A stretch of 22,262 bases of DNA from Syntrophaceae bacterium UBA5619 (GTDB taxonomy: Bacteria > Desulfobacterota > Syntrophia > Syntrophales > UBA5619), in assembly GCA_002424545.1 (NCBI GenBank), contig DIKL01000052.1, positions 1 through 22,262 of the forward strand. The letters are read 5' to 3'. The notes beneath the pieces are model-generated. The model was given only the letters and a program-made list of their open reading frames with translations. It was not told where the DNA came from and ran no database searches. Positions 13,187 to 22,262 of the stretch are shown one piece after another; position 1 is the stretch's first letter; each line of letters starts with the position of its first letter. A program made the position numbers and the translations under genes.

Positions 13187-14719
13187 ATGCGACTTTCCGA
13201 GCTGATGAGGGGAATCGAGATTCTGGGAATCTCGGGGAATCCAGACGGGGAAGTCCGTTCGGTCTGTTACGACTCGCGGCAATGCAAACCGGACGGTCTC
13301 TTCGTGGCGATGCCCGGCCTCCGGACCGACGGTCATGAATTCATCCCCGACGCCTTGGCCCTCGGCGCCCGTTTCATTCTCCACGAGCGGGATTTCGTTT
13401 CTCCGTCGGGCATTACGGCCGTTCGGGTCCGGGACAGCCGTCAGGTTCTCGGCCGACTCGGAAAAAATTTCTTCAGCCACCCTTCTGCCCGACTCTGTCT
13501 CATCGCCGTGGTCGGAACGAACGGCAAGACCACGGTCACCTATCTGCTGGAGGCCATTCTCCGGGCCGCGGGCCATTCGGTCGGCGTCCTGGGGACGGTA
13601 AACTACCGTTACGGCGATAAGCATATCCCCGCCCCGAATACCACGCCCGAATCCTTCGAGATGCAACGGATTCTCCGGGAAATGGCCGACCATGGAATCA
13701 CGCACGTCGTGGCGGAGGTCTCTTCCCACGCAATCGACCTGCGCCGCGTGGATGATTGCGCATTTGACCTTGGGGTTTTTACCAACCTCACCCAGGACCA
13801 TCTCGACTACCACCGGACGATGGAGAATTACTTCCAGGCCAAGAGACGTTTTTTTACGGAATTGCTCCCGGCCGGCGGGAAAAACCGCCCACAGCGGATG
13901 ATCCTCAACGGTGACGATCCCTGGGGACAACGGATCACCCGTGAGGCCCGGGGCGGCCGATTCATCTACGGACTCAATCCCCCATGTGATGTCACGGCCG
14001 ATTCCCCGCATCTCTCCCTCGGGGGAATCAAGGCGAGACTCCATTTCGGGAAAGAGACCTTGGAGATCACATCCCCGCTGCTGGGGAAATTCAATCTCTA
14101 CAACATCCTGGCCGCGGCGGCGGCCGCCCATGCGCTCGAGACTCCCAAAGAAGCCATTCGCGACGGGATCGCCGCTCTGACCCAAATTCCCGGACGCCTG
14201 GAAAAGGTCAGCACGGCGGCGCAACCCGCCGTTTTCATTGATTACGCGCACACAGACGACGCGTTGCGCCGGGTCCTCCAGAATCTCTCCGCCTTCCGGT
14301 CGGGGAGGATGATCACCGTTTTCGGGTGCGGCGGGGATCGGGATCGCGGAAAGAGGCCGCTGATGGGCGAGGCCGCAACCGATTTGAGCGACCTGACGAT
14401 CGTGACCTCGGACAACCCGCGGTCAGAGGATCCGCTGGATATCATTCGAGAGATCGAAAGCGGAATCCGGGTTCCGAAATTCACGGATATGGCGGATGCA
14501 AAGAATCAGCCGGACCAACGGGGCTACCTCGTCCTTCCCGACCGGAAAGAGGCCATTGCCGCGGCCATTGGGACGGCCGCGGTCGCGGATATTGTTCTCA
14601 TCGCCGGGAAGGGGCACGAGGATTACCAGATCATCGGCGCCAGGAAGTTCCCTTTCGATGACCGGGTCATCGCGCGCGAGGCGTTGCAACAGCGGCAAAG
14701 CAGGAGGAACGGATCATGA
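13187..14719 (+). CDS. murE: UDP-MurNAc-L-Ala-D-Glu:meso-diaminopimelate ligase MurE
   Basis: A 510-residue Mur ligase that adds the third residue of the stem peptide in the cytosol, using ATP. The P-loop is GTNGKTT (110-116). The substrate-selecting motif is DNPR (409-412, in SDNPRSEDP), which marks meso-diaminopimelate rather than lysine enzymes, and so tells the peptidoglycan chemotype. The DYAHTDDALRRVL block and GKGHEDYQ near the C terminus are also typical. Three Mur ligase domains are complete and length is normal. GAGAGG lies just before ATG 13187. The stop overlaps the murF start as ATGA. Confidence 0.97.
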   Translation: MRLSELMRGIEILGISGNPDGEVRSVCYDSRQCKPDGLFVAMPGLRTDGHEFIPDALALGARFILHERDFVSPSGITAVRVRDSRQVLGRLGKNFFSHPSARLCLIAVVGTNGKTTVTYLLEAILRAAGHSVGVLGTVNYRYGDKHIPAPNTTPESFEMQRILREMADHGITHVVAEVSSHAIDLRRVDDCAFDLGVFTNLTQDHLDYHRTMENYFQAKRRFFTELLPAGGKNRPQRMILNGDDPWGQRITREARGGRFIYGLNPPCDVTADSPHLSLGGIKARLHFGKETLEITSPLLGKFNLYNILAAAAAAHALETPKEAIRDGIAALTQIPGRLEKVSTAAQPAVFIDYAHTDDALRRVLQNLSAFRSGRMITVFGCGGDRDRGKRPLMGEAATDLSDLTIVTSDNPRSEDPLDIIREIESGIRVPKFTDMADAKNQPDQRGYLVLPDRKEAIAAAIGTAAVADIVLIAGKGHEDYQIIGARKFPFDDRVIAREALQQRQSRRNGS

Positions 14720-16146
14720 CGGATGGGGCGCCGCGCTTTTCCGCCGACGAGATTCTAAGATGCACGGGTGGAACCCTGCTCCGCGGCGGCGGCGGCTGGT
14801 CTTGCCGAGGAATCTCCACGGACACGCGCACCTTGGTTGCGGGGAACCTCTATATCGCACTGGAAGGCGAACATTTCGACGGGCACGACTGCCTAACCCA
14901 GGCCGCGGAACGGGGGGCCGCCGGACTCCTCATCCGCGCAAATGCCGCTGTAAAACTTGCGGCGGCGCCGGAGAGGCTGCCCGCCATCGGCGTCCCCGAC
15001 ACCCTGCGGGCCCTTGGCGACCTCGCCCGCGACTGGCGTCGACATTTCGCCGTCCCCGTGATCGCGATCACCGGAAGTTCCGGAAAGACCACAACGAAAG
15101 AGATGGTCGCGGCGATTGCCTCCCGCACGCGGAACGTCCTCAAAACGGAAGGAAACCTGAACAATCGGATCGGCCTCCCGCTGACCCTTCTGCGACTGCG
15201 AGAGAACCACGAACTGGCCGTCGTCGAGATGGGGACAAACTGCCCCGGAGAGATCGCACTCGTTGCGGCCATTGCCGAACCGGAGGTCGGCGTCATCACG
15301 AACGTAGGGCCGGCGCATCTCGAAGGTCTCGGTTCTCTGCACGGAATCCGGGAAGAGAAAGGATCCCTTTGGGAAAAAATGGCCGGCCGCGGCCGGGCGA
15401 TCATCAACCATGACGACCCGGAGATCGATCTTCTCGCGCGGCGCTGGCGAGGGGAGCGGATCCGGTTTGGCCTCGGCGAAGGGGCCGATGTCAACGCCCG
15501 GCGAATCGAATCGTCCGGGCCGGAAGGGGTCCGCTTCGAGTTGTTCATCGACGGGATCGGCGTCCCGGTTATCCTGCACGCCCCCGGGGAACACAATGTG
15601 ATGAACGCCCTCGCCGCGGCCGCCGCGGCATGGTCGATCGGCTTCGACCGCAAAACAATTGCGGCGGGTCTTGCCGCCTTCCGTCCGCTCCCCGGGAGGA
15701 ACGAGATACGGCCGCTTGGAAACGGCGCCTTTCTGATGATCGATTCTTACAACGCAAATCCCTCCTCGATGCGGGAGGCGCTGAAGACACTGTTGGGATT
15801 ACGGGGAGACGGCCATGCCTTTGCGGTCCTGGGCGACATGCTGGAGCTGGGTGAACAATCCGAGCCGCTGCATGAGGAGATCGGAACGCTGCTTGCGGAC
15901 GCACGGCCAAGCCACCTTTTTCTCAAGGGATCGTTGACCAGAGCGCTGGTGGCCGGGGCAATCCGCCGGGGATTCCCGGCGGAACGGATCACCTTTTTCG
16001 AACATCCGGAGGAGGTGGTCGCTTTGTTACAGTCCCGGCTGACCAGGGGCGACTGGATCCTGATCAAGGGGTCGCGAAAGATGAAAATGGAGGCGGTGGC
16101 GGAGAAGATCATCGCGGCATTTGACCTGAAACCGCAAACGGTGTAG
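14716..16146 (+). CDS. murF: UDP-MurNAc-tripeptide:D-Ala-D-Ala ligase MurF
   Basis: A 476-residue Mur ligase that adds D-Ala-D-Ala to complete the UDP-MurNAc-pentapeptide. The N-terminal domain has STDTRTLVAGNLYIAL, the substrate-binding segment of the family. The P-loop is GSSGKTT (120-126), followed by NLNNRIGLPLTLL and EMGTNCPGEI, then GEHNVMNALAAAA and DSYNANPSSM, which are all diagnostic of MurF. Coupled to murE by ATGA. A 45-bp spacer separates it from mraY and contains only the mraY ribosome site. The gene is very GC-rich. Confidence 0.97.
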   Translation: MTDGAPRFSADEILRCTGGTLLRGGGGWSCRGISTDTRTLVAGNLYIALEGEHFDGHDCLTQAAERGAAGLLIRANAAVKLAAAPERLPAIGVPDTLRALGDLARDWRRHFAVPVIAITGSSGKTTTKEMVAAIASRTRNVLKTEGNLNNRIGLPLTLLRLRENHELAVVEMGTNCPGEIALVAAIAEPEVGVITNVGPAHLEGLGSLHGIREEKGSLWEKMAGRGRAIINHDDPEIDLLARRWRGERIRFGLGEGADVNARRIESSGPEGVRFELFIDGIGVPVILHAPGEHNVMNALAAAAAAWSIGFDRKTIAAGLAAFRPLPGRNEIRPLGNGAFLMIDSYNANPSSMREALKTLLGLRGDGHAFAVLGDMLELGEQSEPLHEEIGTLLADARPSHLFLKGSLTRALVAGAIRRGFPAERITFFEHPEEVVALLQSRLTRGDWILIKGSRKMKMEAVAEKIIAAFDLKPQTV

Positions 16147-16191
16147 GGTTCACCGCACAAAAACACCGGTTGCATCGGGAAGGCTGGATAA

Positions 16192-17271
16192 ATGCTTTTT
16201 CATCTTTTATATCCGCTACATCAAACGTACTCCTTTTTCAACGTCTTTCGCTACATCACCTTCCGGACGATCTATGCGGCGATCACCGCGCTCGTGATCT
16301 GTTTCATCATCGGCCCCTGGATGATCCGCAGGCTCCGGGACCTTCGGATCGGCCAGACCATCCGCGAGGATGGGCCGGGCTCGCACATCAACAAAAAGGG
16401 GACGCCGACGATGGGCGGCATCCTGATCATCTTCGCCGTGACCGTCTCCACGCTCCTCTGGGCGAACCTAACCGTCGACTGCATCTGGCTTATGATCATG
16501 GTCATGGTCGGTTTCGGGCTGATCGGTTTCCTCGACGACTACCGGAAGCTCGCCCATCAAAACAGCCGGGGCGTTCCGGGAACGGTTCGACTGGCCGCCG
16601 AGGTCGCGATCGCGCTGTTCGTCGGCATCATCCTCTACATCAAGCCGGGATTCAACGCGAATGTGACGATCCCTTTTTTCAAAACGGTTTTGCCGAACAT
16701 CGGCTGGGGCTACGTCCTGCTGTCCACCTTCATCATCGTGGGCGCCGCGAACGCGGTCAATCTCACGGACGGTCTGGACGGCCTCGCCATCGGCCCGGCG
16801 ATCACCTGCTTCATGACCTACCTGCTGTTTGCCTATTTCGCCGGCAACATCAAGATCGCGACCTACCTCCAAATCCCCTATGTGGCGGGAACGGGAGAAC
16901 TGGCGATCTTCTGCGGCGCGGTCGTCGGCGCCGGCATCGGATTCCTCTGGTACAACACGTATCCTGCCCAGCTCTTCATGGGAGACGTGGGCTCCCTCTC
17001 TCTCGGCGGTTCCCTGGGTGCCCTGGCGATCCTGACCAAACAGGAGATTCTATTGGCCATCGTCGGCGGGATATTCGTTCTGGAGACCTTCTCCGTCATC
17101 TTTCAGGTCGGCTGGTTCAAACTCTCCGGCGGGAAGAGGATCTTCAAAATGGCCCCGATCCATCACCATTTCGAACTCAAGGGGTGGGCGGAACCGAAGG
17201 TGATCGTCCGCTTCTGGATTATTTCCGTGCTGCTGGCGCTCGTCGCCATCAGTACGTTGAAACTGAGGTAA
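16192..17271 (+). CDS. mraY: Phospho-N-acetylmuramoyl-pentapeptide-transferase MraY
   Basis: A 359-residue integral membrane enzyme that transfers phospho-MurNAc-pentapeptide to undecaprenyl phosphate, giving lipid I. About ten hydrophobic segments are visible. Key residues are in place: D115-D116 in FLDDYRKL, the [13 protein letters not shown] loop (187-199), D265 in [11 protein letters not shown], and the HHHFE motif near residue 322. GGAAGG lies 8 bases before ATG 16192. It follows murF by 45 bp and precedes murD by 9 bp. An overlapping longer frame (16170-17579) is only a shadow. Confidence 0.97.
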   Translation: MLFHLLYPLHQTYSFFNVFRYITFRTIYAAITALVICFIIGPWMIRRLRDLRIGQTIREDGPGSHINKKGTPTMGGILIIFAVTVSTLLWANLTVDCIWLMIMVMVGFGLIGFLDDYRKLAHQNSRGVPGTVRLAAEVAIALFVGIILYIKPGFNANVTIPFFKTVLPNIGWGYVLLSTFIIVGAANAVNLTDGLDGLAIGPAITCFMTYLLFAYFAGNIKIATYLQIPYVAGTGELAIFCGAVVGAGIGFLWYNTYPAQLFMGDVGSLSLGGSLGALAILTKQEILLAIVGGIFVLETFSVIFQVGWFKLSGGKRIFKMAPIHHHFELKGWAEPKVIVRFWIISVLLALVAISTLKLR

Positions 17272-17280
17272 AAGGCAGCA

Positions 17281-18633
17281 ATGGATCTGCAGGGGAAAAA
17301 AGCGGCGGTTTTGGGCGTCGGAAAGACGGGGCTTGCGACGGCCCGATTTCTGGCGGGCCGGGGGGTCCGGCTGGCCGTCACCGACGTAAAACCCGAATCG
17401 GCCTGGGGGGAGGCCCGGACCACACTGGGAAACCTACCCGCGGAATGGACCGCCGTCCCCTACGGACCGGAGATCCTCGCGGGCGCGGACTTTGTCGTTC
17501 CGTCGCCGGGCATTCCGCCCGCCAATCCGATCCTCATCGAGGCGGTCCGGCGCGGGATCCCGGTGTTGAGCGAGCTTGAACTTGCCTCCCGATTCATCGC
17601 GACTCCGATCATCGCCATCACCGGCACAAACGGAAAGACGACGGTGACCTCATTGACGGGTGAAATGCTGCAAGCGGCGGGCAAGAAGATCTTCATCGGC
17701 GGGAACATCGGCACACCGTTGATCGGTTACGCGGCCGGCCCGCAGGATGCGGACTGGGCGGTCGTAGAGGTCAGCAGTTTCCAGTTGCAATGGGCGCAGA
17801 CATTCCACCCCCGGATCGCGGTTCTGTTGAACGTTACAACCGACCACATCGATTACCACGGGAGCTTCTCCGCCTATCGGGAGGTCAAGGAAAGAATCTT
17901 CGCGCGGCAAAGCGCCCGGGACCTCGCGATCCTCAACGGGGATGAAAAGGAGTCGGCGGTGCTTTGCGCGAGACTGGCCGCCCGGACGGAACTCTTCCAC
18001 TCATCGAGCCCCGTCGACTCCGGGATATTTCTCTCGGAGCGAAAACTCGTCCGTCCGCTCCCCGGAGAGGGGCGGGAAGAATACCCGCTGGAGATGATTC
18101 ACCTTCCCGGGCGGCACAATTGCGAAAACGTGATGGCGTCGATCCTCGCGGCCCGGGCCTGCGGCTGTGCCCCCCCGGCAATCATCCGGGCCGTGAAGGG
18201 TTTCCGCGGAATCGCCCACCGGATCGAATACGCCGGGAAGAAAAACGGCGTTCTCTTCTACGACGATTCCAAAGGAACGAATGTCGGCGCCGTCATGCGG
18301 GCGCTGGAGAGTTTTTCGCAGCCGGTCATCCTCCTCCTCGGGGGACGGGATAAAGAGGGGGATTTTCAAACCCTCGCCCCGCTGATCCGCCGGGGAGTGA
18401 AGGAGCTGGTCCTATTCGGCGAGGCCGCCGAAAAAATCAACGGACTGGTCGGTGGGGTGGTCCGGACGACGCTTGTCGCCACGCTGAAAGAAGCGGTGGA
18501 AAAAGCGTACCGCTCCGCCGCACCCGGAGACGCCGTCCTCCTTTCACCGGGATGCGCCAGTTTTGACGAATTCAAAGACTACAAGGAACGGGGCGACCTT
18601 TTTCAGAAATGGGTCGGACAGCTATCGACATGA
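17281..18633 (+). CDS. murD: UDP-MurNAc-L-alanine:D-glutamate ligase MurD
   Basis: A 450-residue Mur ligase that adds D-Glu, the second residue of the stem peptide. It begins with a Rossmann-type GVGKTGLATARFL loop that binds the UDP part. The P-loop is GTNGKTT (115-121), followed by GGNIGTPL, the EVSSFQL motif specific for MurD, NVTTDHIDYH, and HRIEYAGKKNGVLFYDDSKGTN in the third domain. LSPGCASFDEFKDYKERG near the C terminus is the usual MurD ending. Length is normal. Its stop overlaps the chosen ftsW start as ATGA. Confidence 0.97.
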   Translation: MDLQGKKAAVLGVGKTGLATARFLAGRGVRLAVTDVKPESAWGEARTTLGNLPAEWTAVPYGPEILAGADFVVPSPGIPPANPILIEAVRRGIPVLSELELASRFIATPIIAITGTNGKTTVTSLTGEMLQAAGKKIFIGGNIGTPLIGYAAGPQDADWAVVEVSSFQLQWAQTFHPRIAVLLNVTTDHIDYHGSFSAYREVKERIFARQSARDLAILNGDEKESAVLCARLAARTELFHSSSPVDSGIFLSERKLVRPLPGEGREEYPLEMIHLPGRHNCENVMASILAARACGCAPPAIIRAVKGFRGIAHRIEYAGKKNGVLFYDDSKGTNVGAVMRALESFSQPVILLLGGRDKEGDFQTLAPLIRRGVKELVLFGEAAEKINGLVGGVVRTTLVATLKEAVEKAYRSAAPGDAVLLSPGCASFDEFKDYKERGDLFQKWVGQLST

Positions 18634-19736
18634 AACGGTGGGGCGAAAACGAAAAAAAAACCGATTTGATCCTGTTGCTGGCGACACTTCTGCTGCTGAC
18701 CATCGGGACCGTGATGATCTACAGTTCCAGCTCCATTCTGGCAATGGAACGGTTCCGCGACGGCCAGTTCTTTCTTAAAAAACAGCTCTTTTTCGTCTGC
18801 CTCGGTCTCGGCATCATGGGGCTTGCAACCCGCATCCCCTACTACAAACTCCGGAAGCTGGCATGGCCCGGCATTATACTGTCGGCCTTTTTTCTGCTGC
18901 TGATCTGGTTCCCCCATCTGGGGATCCGCGCCGGCGGAGCCAACCGCTGGCTCAACCTCGGGGTCTTCTCCTTCCAGGTTTCCGAAATGGTCAAGGTCAC
19001 CCTGATCCTCTTCCTCGCCCATTATCTGACGGATAAAGTCAACCACATTCGTGATTTCCGCCAGGGGCTCCTGATTCCCCTCGCTGTGACGGGGGGCCTG
19101 ACCGGTTTGATCGTTTTGCAGCCCGATTTTGGAACGACCGTCATCATCGCGATCATCGCCTTCCTGATGATCTATCTGGCCGGCGGTCGAATCATACACA
19201 TCGCCGGGCTTGCGGCACTGTTTCTGCCGGCGGCCGTCGGACTGCTTCTGTTCAAGAGCTACCGCATCACCCGTCTGATGGCTTTTCTCGATCCGTGGAA
19301 GGACCCCCGCCGTTCGGGTTTTCAGATCATTCAATCGCTGATCTCGTTCGGTTCCGGCGGTCCATTCGGCGTGGGGATCGGGGATGGGATGCAGAAACTG
19401 TTCTACCTACCCGAGCCCCATACGGATTTCATTCTCGCGGTCATCGCGGAAGAGAGCGGCTTCATCGGCGTGGGTCTGATCCTCTTTCTCTACGGTCTTT
19501 TGATCGTCCGCGGCTTCCAGATTTCGCTGAAGGCGCCGGATCTGTTCGGAAATCTTCTTGCATCGGGGCTCACGATGATGCTCGCACTGGAGGCGTTCAT
19601 CAACATCGCGGGCGTAATGGGGCTCATCCCGCTCAAGGGGCTCGCCCTCCCGTTTCTGAGTTACGGGGGCACATCGCTGATCATGTCCCTCACGGCGGTC
19701 GGAATATTGTTGAATATATCCTCTTATGAATCATGA
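18630..19736 (+). CDS. ftsW: SEDS-family peptidoglycan glycosyltransferase FtsW
   Basis: A 368-residue polytopic membrane protein that polymerises lipid II at the septum together with FtsI. The first membrane segment (TDLILLLATLLLLTIGTVMIYSSS region) and the SEDS landmarks are visible: GANRWLNLG with FSFQVSEMVK, QPDFGTT, FGSGGPFGVGIGDG, LPEPHTDFILAVIAEE and the end SYGGTSLIM. Start ATG 18630 gives the ATGA overlap with murD seen at other junctions. An in-frame ATG at 18609 would add seven residues and cannot be excluded, since neither has a strong ribosome site. The 3' end overlaps murG by 11 bp. Confidence 0.95.
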   Translation: MKRWGENEKKTDLILLLATLLLLTIGTVMIYSSSSILAMERFRDGQFFLKKQLFFVCLGLGIMGLATRIPYYKLRKLAWPGIILSAFFLLLIWFPHLGIRAGGANRWLNLGVFSFQVSEMVKVTLILFLAHYLTDKVNHIRDFRQGLLIPLAVTGGLTGLIVLQPDFGTTVIIAIIAFLMIYLAGGRIIHIAGLAALFLPAAVGLLLFKSYRITRLMAFLDPWKDPRRSGFQIIQSLISFGSGGPFGVGIGDGMQKLFYLPEPHTDFILAVIAEESGFIGVGLILFLYGLLIVRGFQISLKAPDLFGNLLASGLTMMLALEAFINIAGVMGLIPLKGLALPFLSYGGTSLIMSLTAVGILLNISSYES

Positions 19737-20892
19737 CATGAAAAAAAAGCCGTCCGACCCCTGTGCGGATCGCCGCGGCATCAGGATGATGATCGCCGGC
19801 GGCGGAACGGGCGGCCATCTCTTTCCCGGAATCGCGATTGCCGAGGAGTTCCTGCGGCGGTATCCGGAAAACCGTGTCCTGTTCGTCGGCACCGAACGGG
19901 GACTGGAAAAGAAGATCTTAAGCGGCCTGGGTTTCGCTCTCCGGACACTGAATGTGGAAGGCCTGAAGGGACGGGGTCCGGTCCGGATTCTGGCATCGCT
20001 CCTGAAAATACCGGGCAGCCTGTTCGCATCCTTCCGGATTCTCAGGACGTTCCAACCGTCCATCGTCGTCGGTGTGGGCGGGTATGCCTCGGGGCCGGCG
20101 GTTCTGGCCGCCCGCCTGATGGGTATCCCAACGGCGATCGCCGAGCAGAACGCGTTCCCGGGCCTGACCAACCGGATTCTCGGTCGTTTCGTGGGCCGAA
20201 TCTTCGTAACCTTTGCGGCATCCGCAAGCTGGTTTCCCGCGGATCGAACCCGAGTCACCGGAAACCCGATCCGCGCGGCCTTTCTCGAAGACCGGCAGAA
20301 CAACGGGGAAAGGGATCCGCGTTTTACGCTGCTGATCTTCGGCGGAAGCCAGGGGGCCCACGCAATCAACCGCGCGGTCATGGACGCACTGAATTTCCTC
20401 CAACCGCTGAAGGACAGGATCCGCTTCATCCACCAGACCGGCGAGAAGGATCGTGAGGCGGTTGCCCGAGCCTACCGGGAACGGGAATTCACGGCGGAGG
20501 TTTGCCCGTTCATCACGGAGATGGCGGCGGCCTACCGGGCGGCCGATTTGCTATTGTGCCGCGCCGGGGCGACCTCCATCGCGGAGATCACCGGCGGTGG
20601 AAAGGCGGCCATTCTGATCCCGTTTCCGTTTGCCGTGAACGATCACCAGACCAAAAACGCCAAACTCCTGGAGCAAGCCGGGGCAGCGGAACTGATTCCG
20701 GAAAAAGAACTGGACGGCAGCAGGCTGGGCGCACTCATCGAAAAACTGTATCACCAGCCGGAGGTGATCCGAAAAATGGAAAAGGCCGCCGCCGCCCTGG
20801 GCAATATCCGCGCGGCGGCGGCCATCGTCGACGCCTGCCTGGGGCTGATTGAAAACCGCGCCCCCGCGGAATTCCGCGGAGGCGCGAAATGA
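19726..20892 (+). CDS. murG: UDP-N-acetylglucosamine:undecaprenyl-PP-MurNAc-pentapeptide transferase MurG
   Basis: A 388-residue peripheral membrane glycosyltransferase that converts lipid I to lipid II on the cytosolic face. The N-terminal GGGTGGH loop (25-31) and GVGGYASGP bind the lipid-linked acceptor; the C-terminal half carries FGGSQGAHAIN, the RAGATSIAE donor-binding motif and PFPFAVNDHQTKNA. The protein has about 20 residues before the first beta strand, a little more than usual, so the starts at 19738 (M5) or 19786 (M21) are alternatives. ATG 19726 is kept because it overlaps the ftsW end. It is the last gene of the tightly coupled series; a 90-bp spacer follows. Confidence 0.96.
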   Translation: MNHDMKKKPSDPCADRRGIRMMIAGGGTGGHLFPGIAIAEEFLRRYPENRVLFVGTERGLEKKILSGLGFALRTLNVEGLKGRGPVRILASLLKIPGSLFASFRILRTFQPSIVVGVGGYASGPAVLAARLMGIPTAIAEQNAFPGLTNRILGRFVGRIFVTFAASASWFPADRTRVTGNPIRAAFLEDRQNNGERDPRFTLLIFGGSQGAHAINRAVMDALNFLQPLKDRIRFIHQTGEKDREAVARAYREREFTAEVCPFITEMAAAYRAADLLLCRAGATSIAEITGGGKAAILIPFPFAVNDHQTKNAKLLEQAGAAELIPEKELDGSRLGALIEKLYHQPEVIRKMEKAAAALGNIRAAAAIVDACLGLIENRAPAEFRGGAK

Positions 20893-20945
20893 GAGACGGC
20901 ATCGTCCCCCTGGTAGCGGTTTCCGGGGACGGCTTTGGTTTTTCC

Positions 20946-20968
20946 GGGGCAGATTTCAAATCTGTTCC
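20946..20968. repeat. Palindromic hairpin between murG and murC
   Basis: CAGATTT (20950-20956) and AAATCTG (20958-20964) are inverted around one C, and flanking GGGG and TTCC extend the stem with two G-T wobbles and two G-C pairs. As RNA it folds to about 9 pairs with a TTCAA loop. It lies just before the GAGGGGGG ribosome site of murC. The 90-bp spacer also has a direct repeat TTTCCGGGG (20920-20928 and 20941-20949). It looks like a REP-type dispersed palindrome, but copies elsewhere cannot be tested here. Confidence 0.5.
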
Positions 20969-20982
20969 CTTGAGGGGGGTTT

Positions 20983-22262
20983 ATGAAAGAGATCTTGAAC
21001 AGCGGCAGCATGGACCGGAAGGTCCGGCGCATTCATTTCGTCGGAATCGGCGGCATCGGCATGAGCGGAATTGCCGAGCTGCTGCTGAACCTGAACTACC
21101 AGGTGTCCGGTTCGGATCTCAAGCTGTCGGATATCACCGAGCGCCTTCAGCATCTGGGGGGCAAAGTATTCGAAGGACACGCCGCCGAACAGATCGAAGG
21201 GGCCGACGTTGTTGTGGTTTCGTCAGCCATCGACACCGCCAATCCAGAAGTGCTGGCGGCCATACAGGCATCGGTGCCGGTCATTCCGCGGGCTGAGATG
21301 CTCGCCGAACTGATGCGGCTCAAATATAGCGTAGCAGTGGCCGGCGCTCACGGCAAAACATCCACCACCTCCATGGTCGCATCGCTCCTGGCCGCCGGCG
21401 GGTTGGACCCGACCATCGTGATCGGCGGGAAACTCAAAGGCATCGGTTCCAATGCAGTATTGGGCAAAGGCGATTATATCGTGGCCGAGGCCGACGAAAG
21501 CGATGGGTCTTTCCTGAAATACTCGCCGGCCATTGCCGTCGTCACCAATATCGACCGCGAACATCTCCATTTTTACAAGGACCTGGACGACATCAAGCGG
21601 GTGTTTCTCGATTTTATCGACCGAATTCCTTTTTACGGATTGGCCGTATTGTGCCTGGACAACGAGCCGGTGCAGGACCTGATACCGCATCTGCGCAAGC
21701 GCTTCATCACATACGGCATGACCCCGCAGGCCGATATGCAGGCCCGCGATGTGGTCTGCCACGGGCTGACCAGCCATTTCAACGTGCTGTTTCAATCCGA
21801 ACTGCTCGGTCCGGTTACGCTCAGCCTGCCGGGGATGCACAATGTTTACAATTATCTGGCGGCGATCGCGGTCGGTTTGGAGCTCGGCATCGGCTTCGAT
21901 GTGATCCAAAAAACGCTGACACGGGTAGAAGGGGTGCAGCGCCGCCTGGAGATCAAGGGTGAGGCTGGGGACATCACGGTGGTGGACGATTACGGCCATC
22001 ATCCGACGGAGATCAAGACCACTCTGGAAGCCATGGAGTATGGATGGCCGGCAAGGCGCAAGGTGGTGGTCTTCCAACCCCATCGCTATACCCGCACCCA
22101 GGCGCTGTTCGACGACTTTACACGCAGCTTCTACCGCTCCGACACTTTGCTGGTGCTCCCGATTTACGCCGCCAGCGAGCGGCCCATCGAGGGGGTGGAC
22201 AGCCGCGCCCTGTGCGACGGCATTCGCGCGCACGGGCACAAGGATGTGCGTTTCGCGGAAGA
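20983..22262 (+). CDS. murC: UDP-N-acetylmuramate:L-alanine ligase MurC (3' end outside the window)
   Basis: The first 426 codons of a Mur ligase that adds L-Ala to UDP-MurNAc, the first step of stem-peptide assembly. The Rossmann-like start [16 protein letters not shown] (about 19-34) is diagnostic, as are [11 protein letters not shown], the P-loop GAHGKTST (121-128), [34 protein letters not shown] and, in domain three, [11 protein letters not shown] and [10 protein letters not shown]. The protein would normally be about 450-480 residues, so only a short tail is missing. GAGGGGGG (20972-20979) is the ribosome site. Unlike the other junctions this one has no overlap, and G+C appears lower than in murG (30 of 60 at 21541-21600 against 42 of 60 at 20041-20100, by hand). 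murB, ddl, ftsQ, ftsA and ftsZ would be expected downstream. Confidence 0.96.
   Translation, partial: MKEILNSGSMDRKVRRIHFVGIGGIGMSGIAELLLNLNYQVSGSDLKLSDITERLQHLGGKVFEGHAAEQIEGADVVVVSSAIDTANPEVLAAIQASVPVIPRAEMLAELMRLKYSVAVAGAHGKTSTTSMVASLLAAGGLDPTIVIGGKLKGIGSNAVLGKGDYIVAEADESDGSFLKYSPAIAVVTNIDREHLHFYKDLDDIKRVFLDFIDRIPFYGLAVLCLDNEPVQDLIPHLRKRFITYGMTPQADMQARDVVCHGLTSHFNVLFQSELLGPVTLSLPGMHNVYNYLAAIAVGLELGIGFDVIQKTLTRVEGVQRRLEIKGEAGDITVVDDYGHHPTEIKTTLEAMEYGWPARRKVVVFQPHRYTRTQALFDDFTRSFYRSDTLLVLPIYAASERPIEGVDSRALCDGIRAHGHKDVRFAE

Noticed and set aside
16170..17579. 469-codon plus-strand frame overlapping mraY and murD
   Set aside because: Out-of-frame reading of mraY, Arg/Gly/Pro-rich, with no ribosome site.
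20889..21296. Open frame starting with ATGA at the murG stop and entering murC
   Set aside because: It runs through the palindromic spacer (giving GADFKSVP, the kind of string such palindromes encode) and then out of frame across murC.
1..22262. CRISPR arrays, insertion sequences, integrases, att sites or phage genes
   Set aside because: No regularly spaced long direct repeats, transposase or integrase motifs, or terminal inverted repeats were seen. Repeats found are short and local.

Overview
The window looks like chromosomal DNA of an anaerobic, Gram-negative deltaproteobacterium-like organism (Syntrophobacterales or a relative; this is inferred from gene content and protein style, with no search behind it). 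It is GC-rich, mostly coding and tightly packed. A selenocysteine elongation factor next to a formate dehydrogenase maturation gene points to selenoprotein formate metabolism. MurE carries the DNPR motif, which points to meso-diaminopimelate peptidoglycan.

Layout. (1) 1-326: non-coding leader with several hairpins. (2) 327-1475 (+): a baeRF-type protein related to eRF1/Pelota release factors. It converges, with only 13 bp between stop codons, on (3) a minus-strand operon selB-fdhD-yhaM (5221 down to 1489) whose genes are joined by ATGA and GTGA overlaps. (4) 5222-5522: divergent regulatory region with a strong hairpin and a good sigma-70 promoter. (5) 5523-7635 (+): two single-gene units, an orphan family-3 solute-binding protein of lower GC, and an exported protein made of three tandem copies of a domain I do not recognise. 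(6) 7851-9356: ruvX-mltG. (7) 9367 to the window end: the division and cell wall (dcw) cluster mraZ-rsmH-ftsL-ftsI-murE-murF-mraY-murD-ftsW-murG-murC. murC runs off the right edge.

How it works together. The dcw cluster starts at a consensus-like promoter (TTGACA-N17-TATCTT). Three AGTGG repeats at exact 10-bp spacing follow just after the expected transcription start, as expected for autorepression by MraZ. Downstream genes make the UDP-MurNAc-pentapeptide (MurC, E, F, D), lipid I (MraY) and lipid II (MurG), and the septal synthase (FtsW, FtsI, FtsL). Most junctions overlap or lie within 50 bp, so one long coupled transcript is likely. The chain is interrupted only before murC, where a 90-bp spacer carries a palindrome and base composition drops. 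MltG, just upstream, acts on the same polymer by cutting nascent glycan strands.

The window is mainly well-known housekeeping DNA. I do not see a clear new multi-gene system. The points most worth a second look are the three-repeat exported protein, an FdhD without its usual catalytic cysteines, the baeRF gene facing a SelB operon, the MraZ operator, and the murG-murC junction. No tRNA, rRNA, CRISPR array, transposase or integrase was seen.
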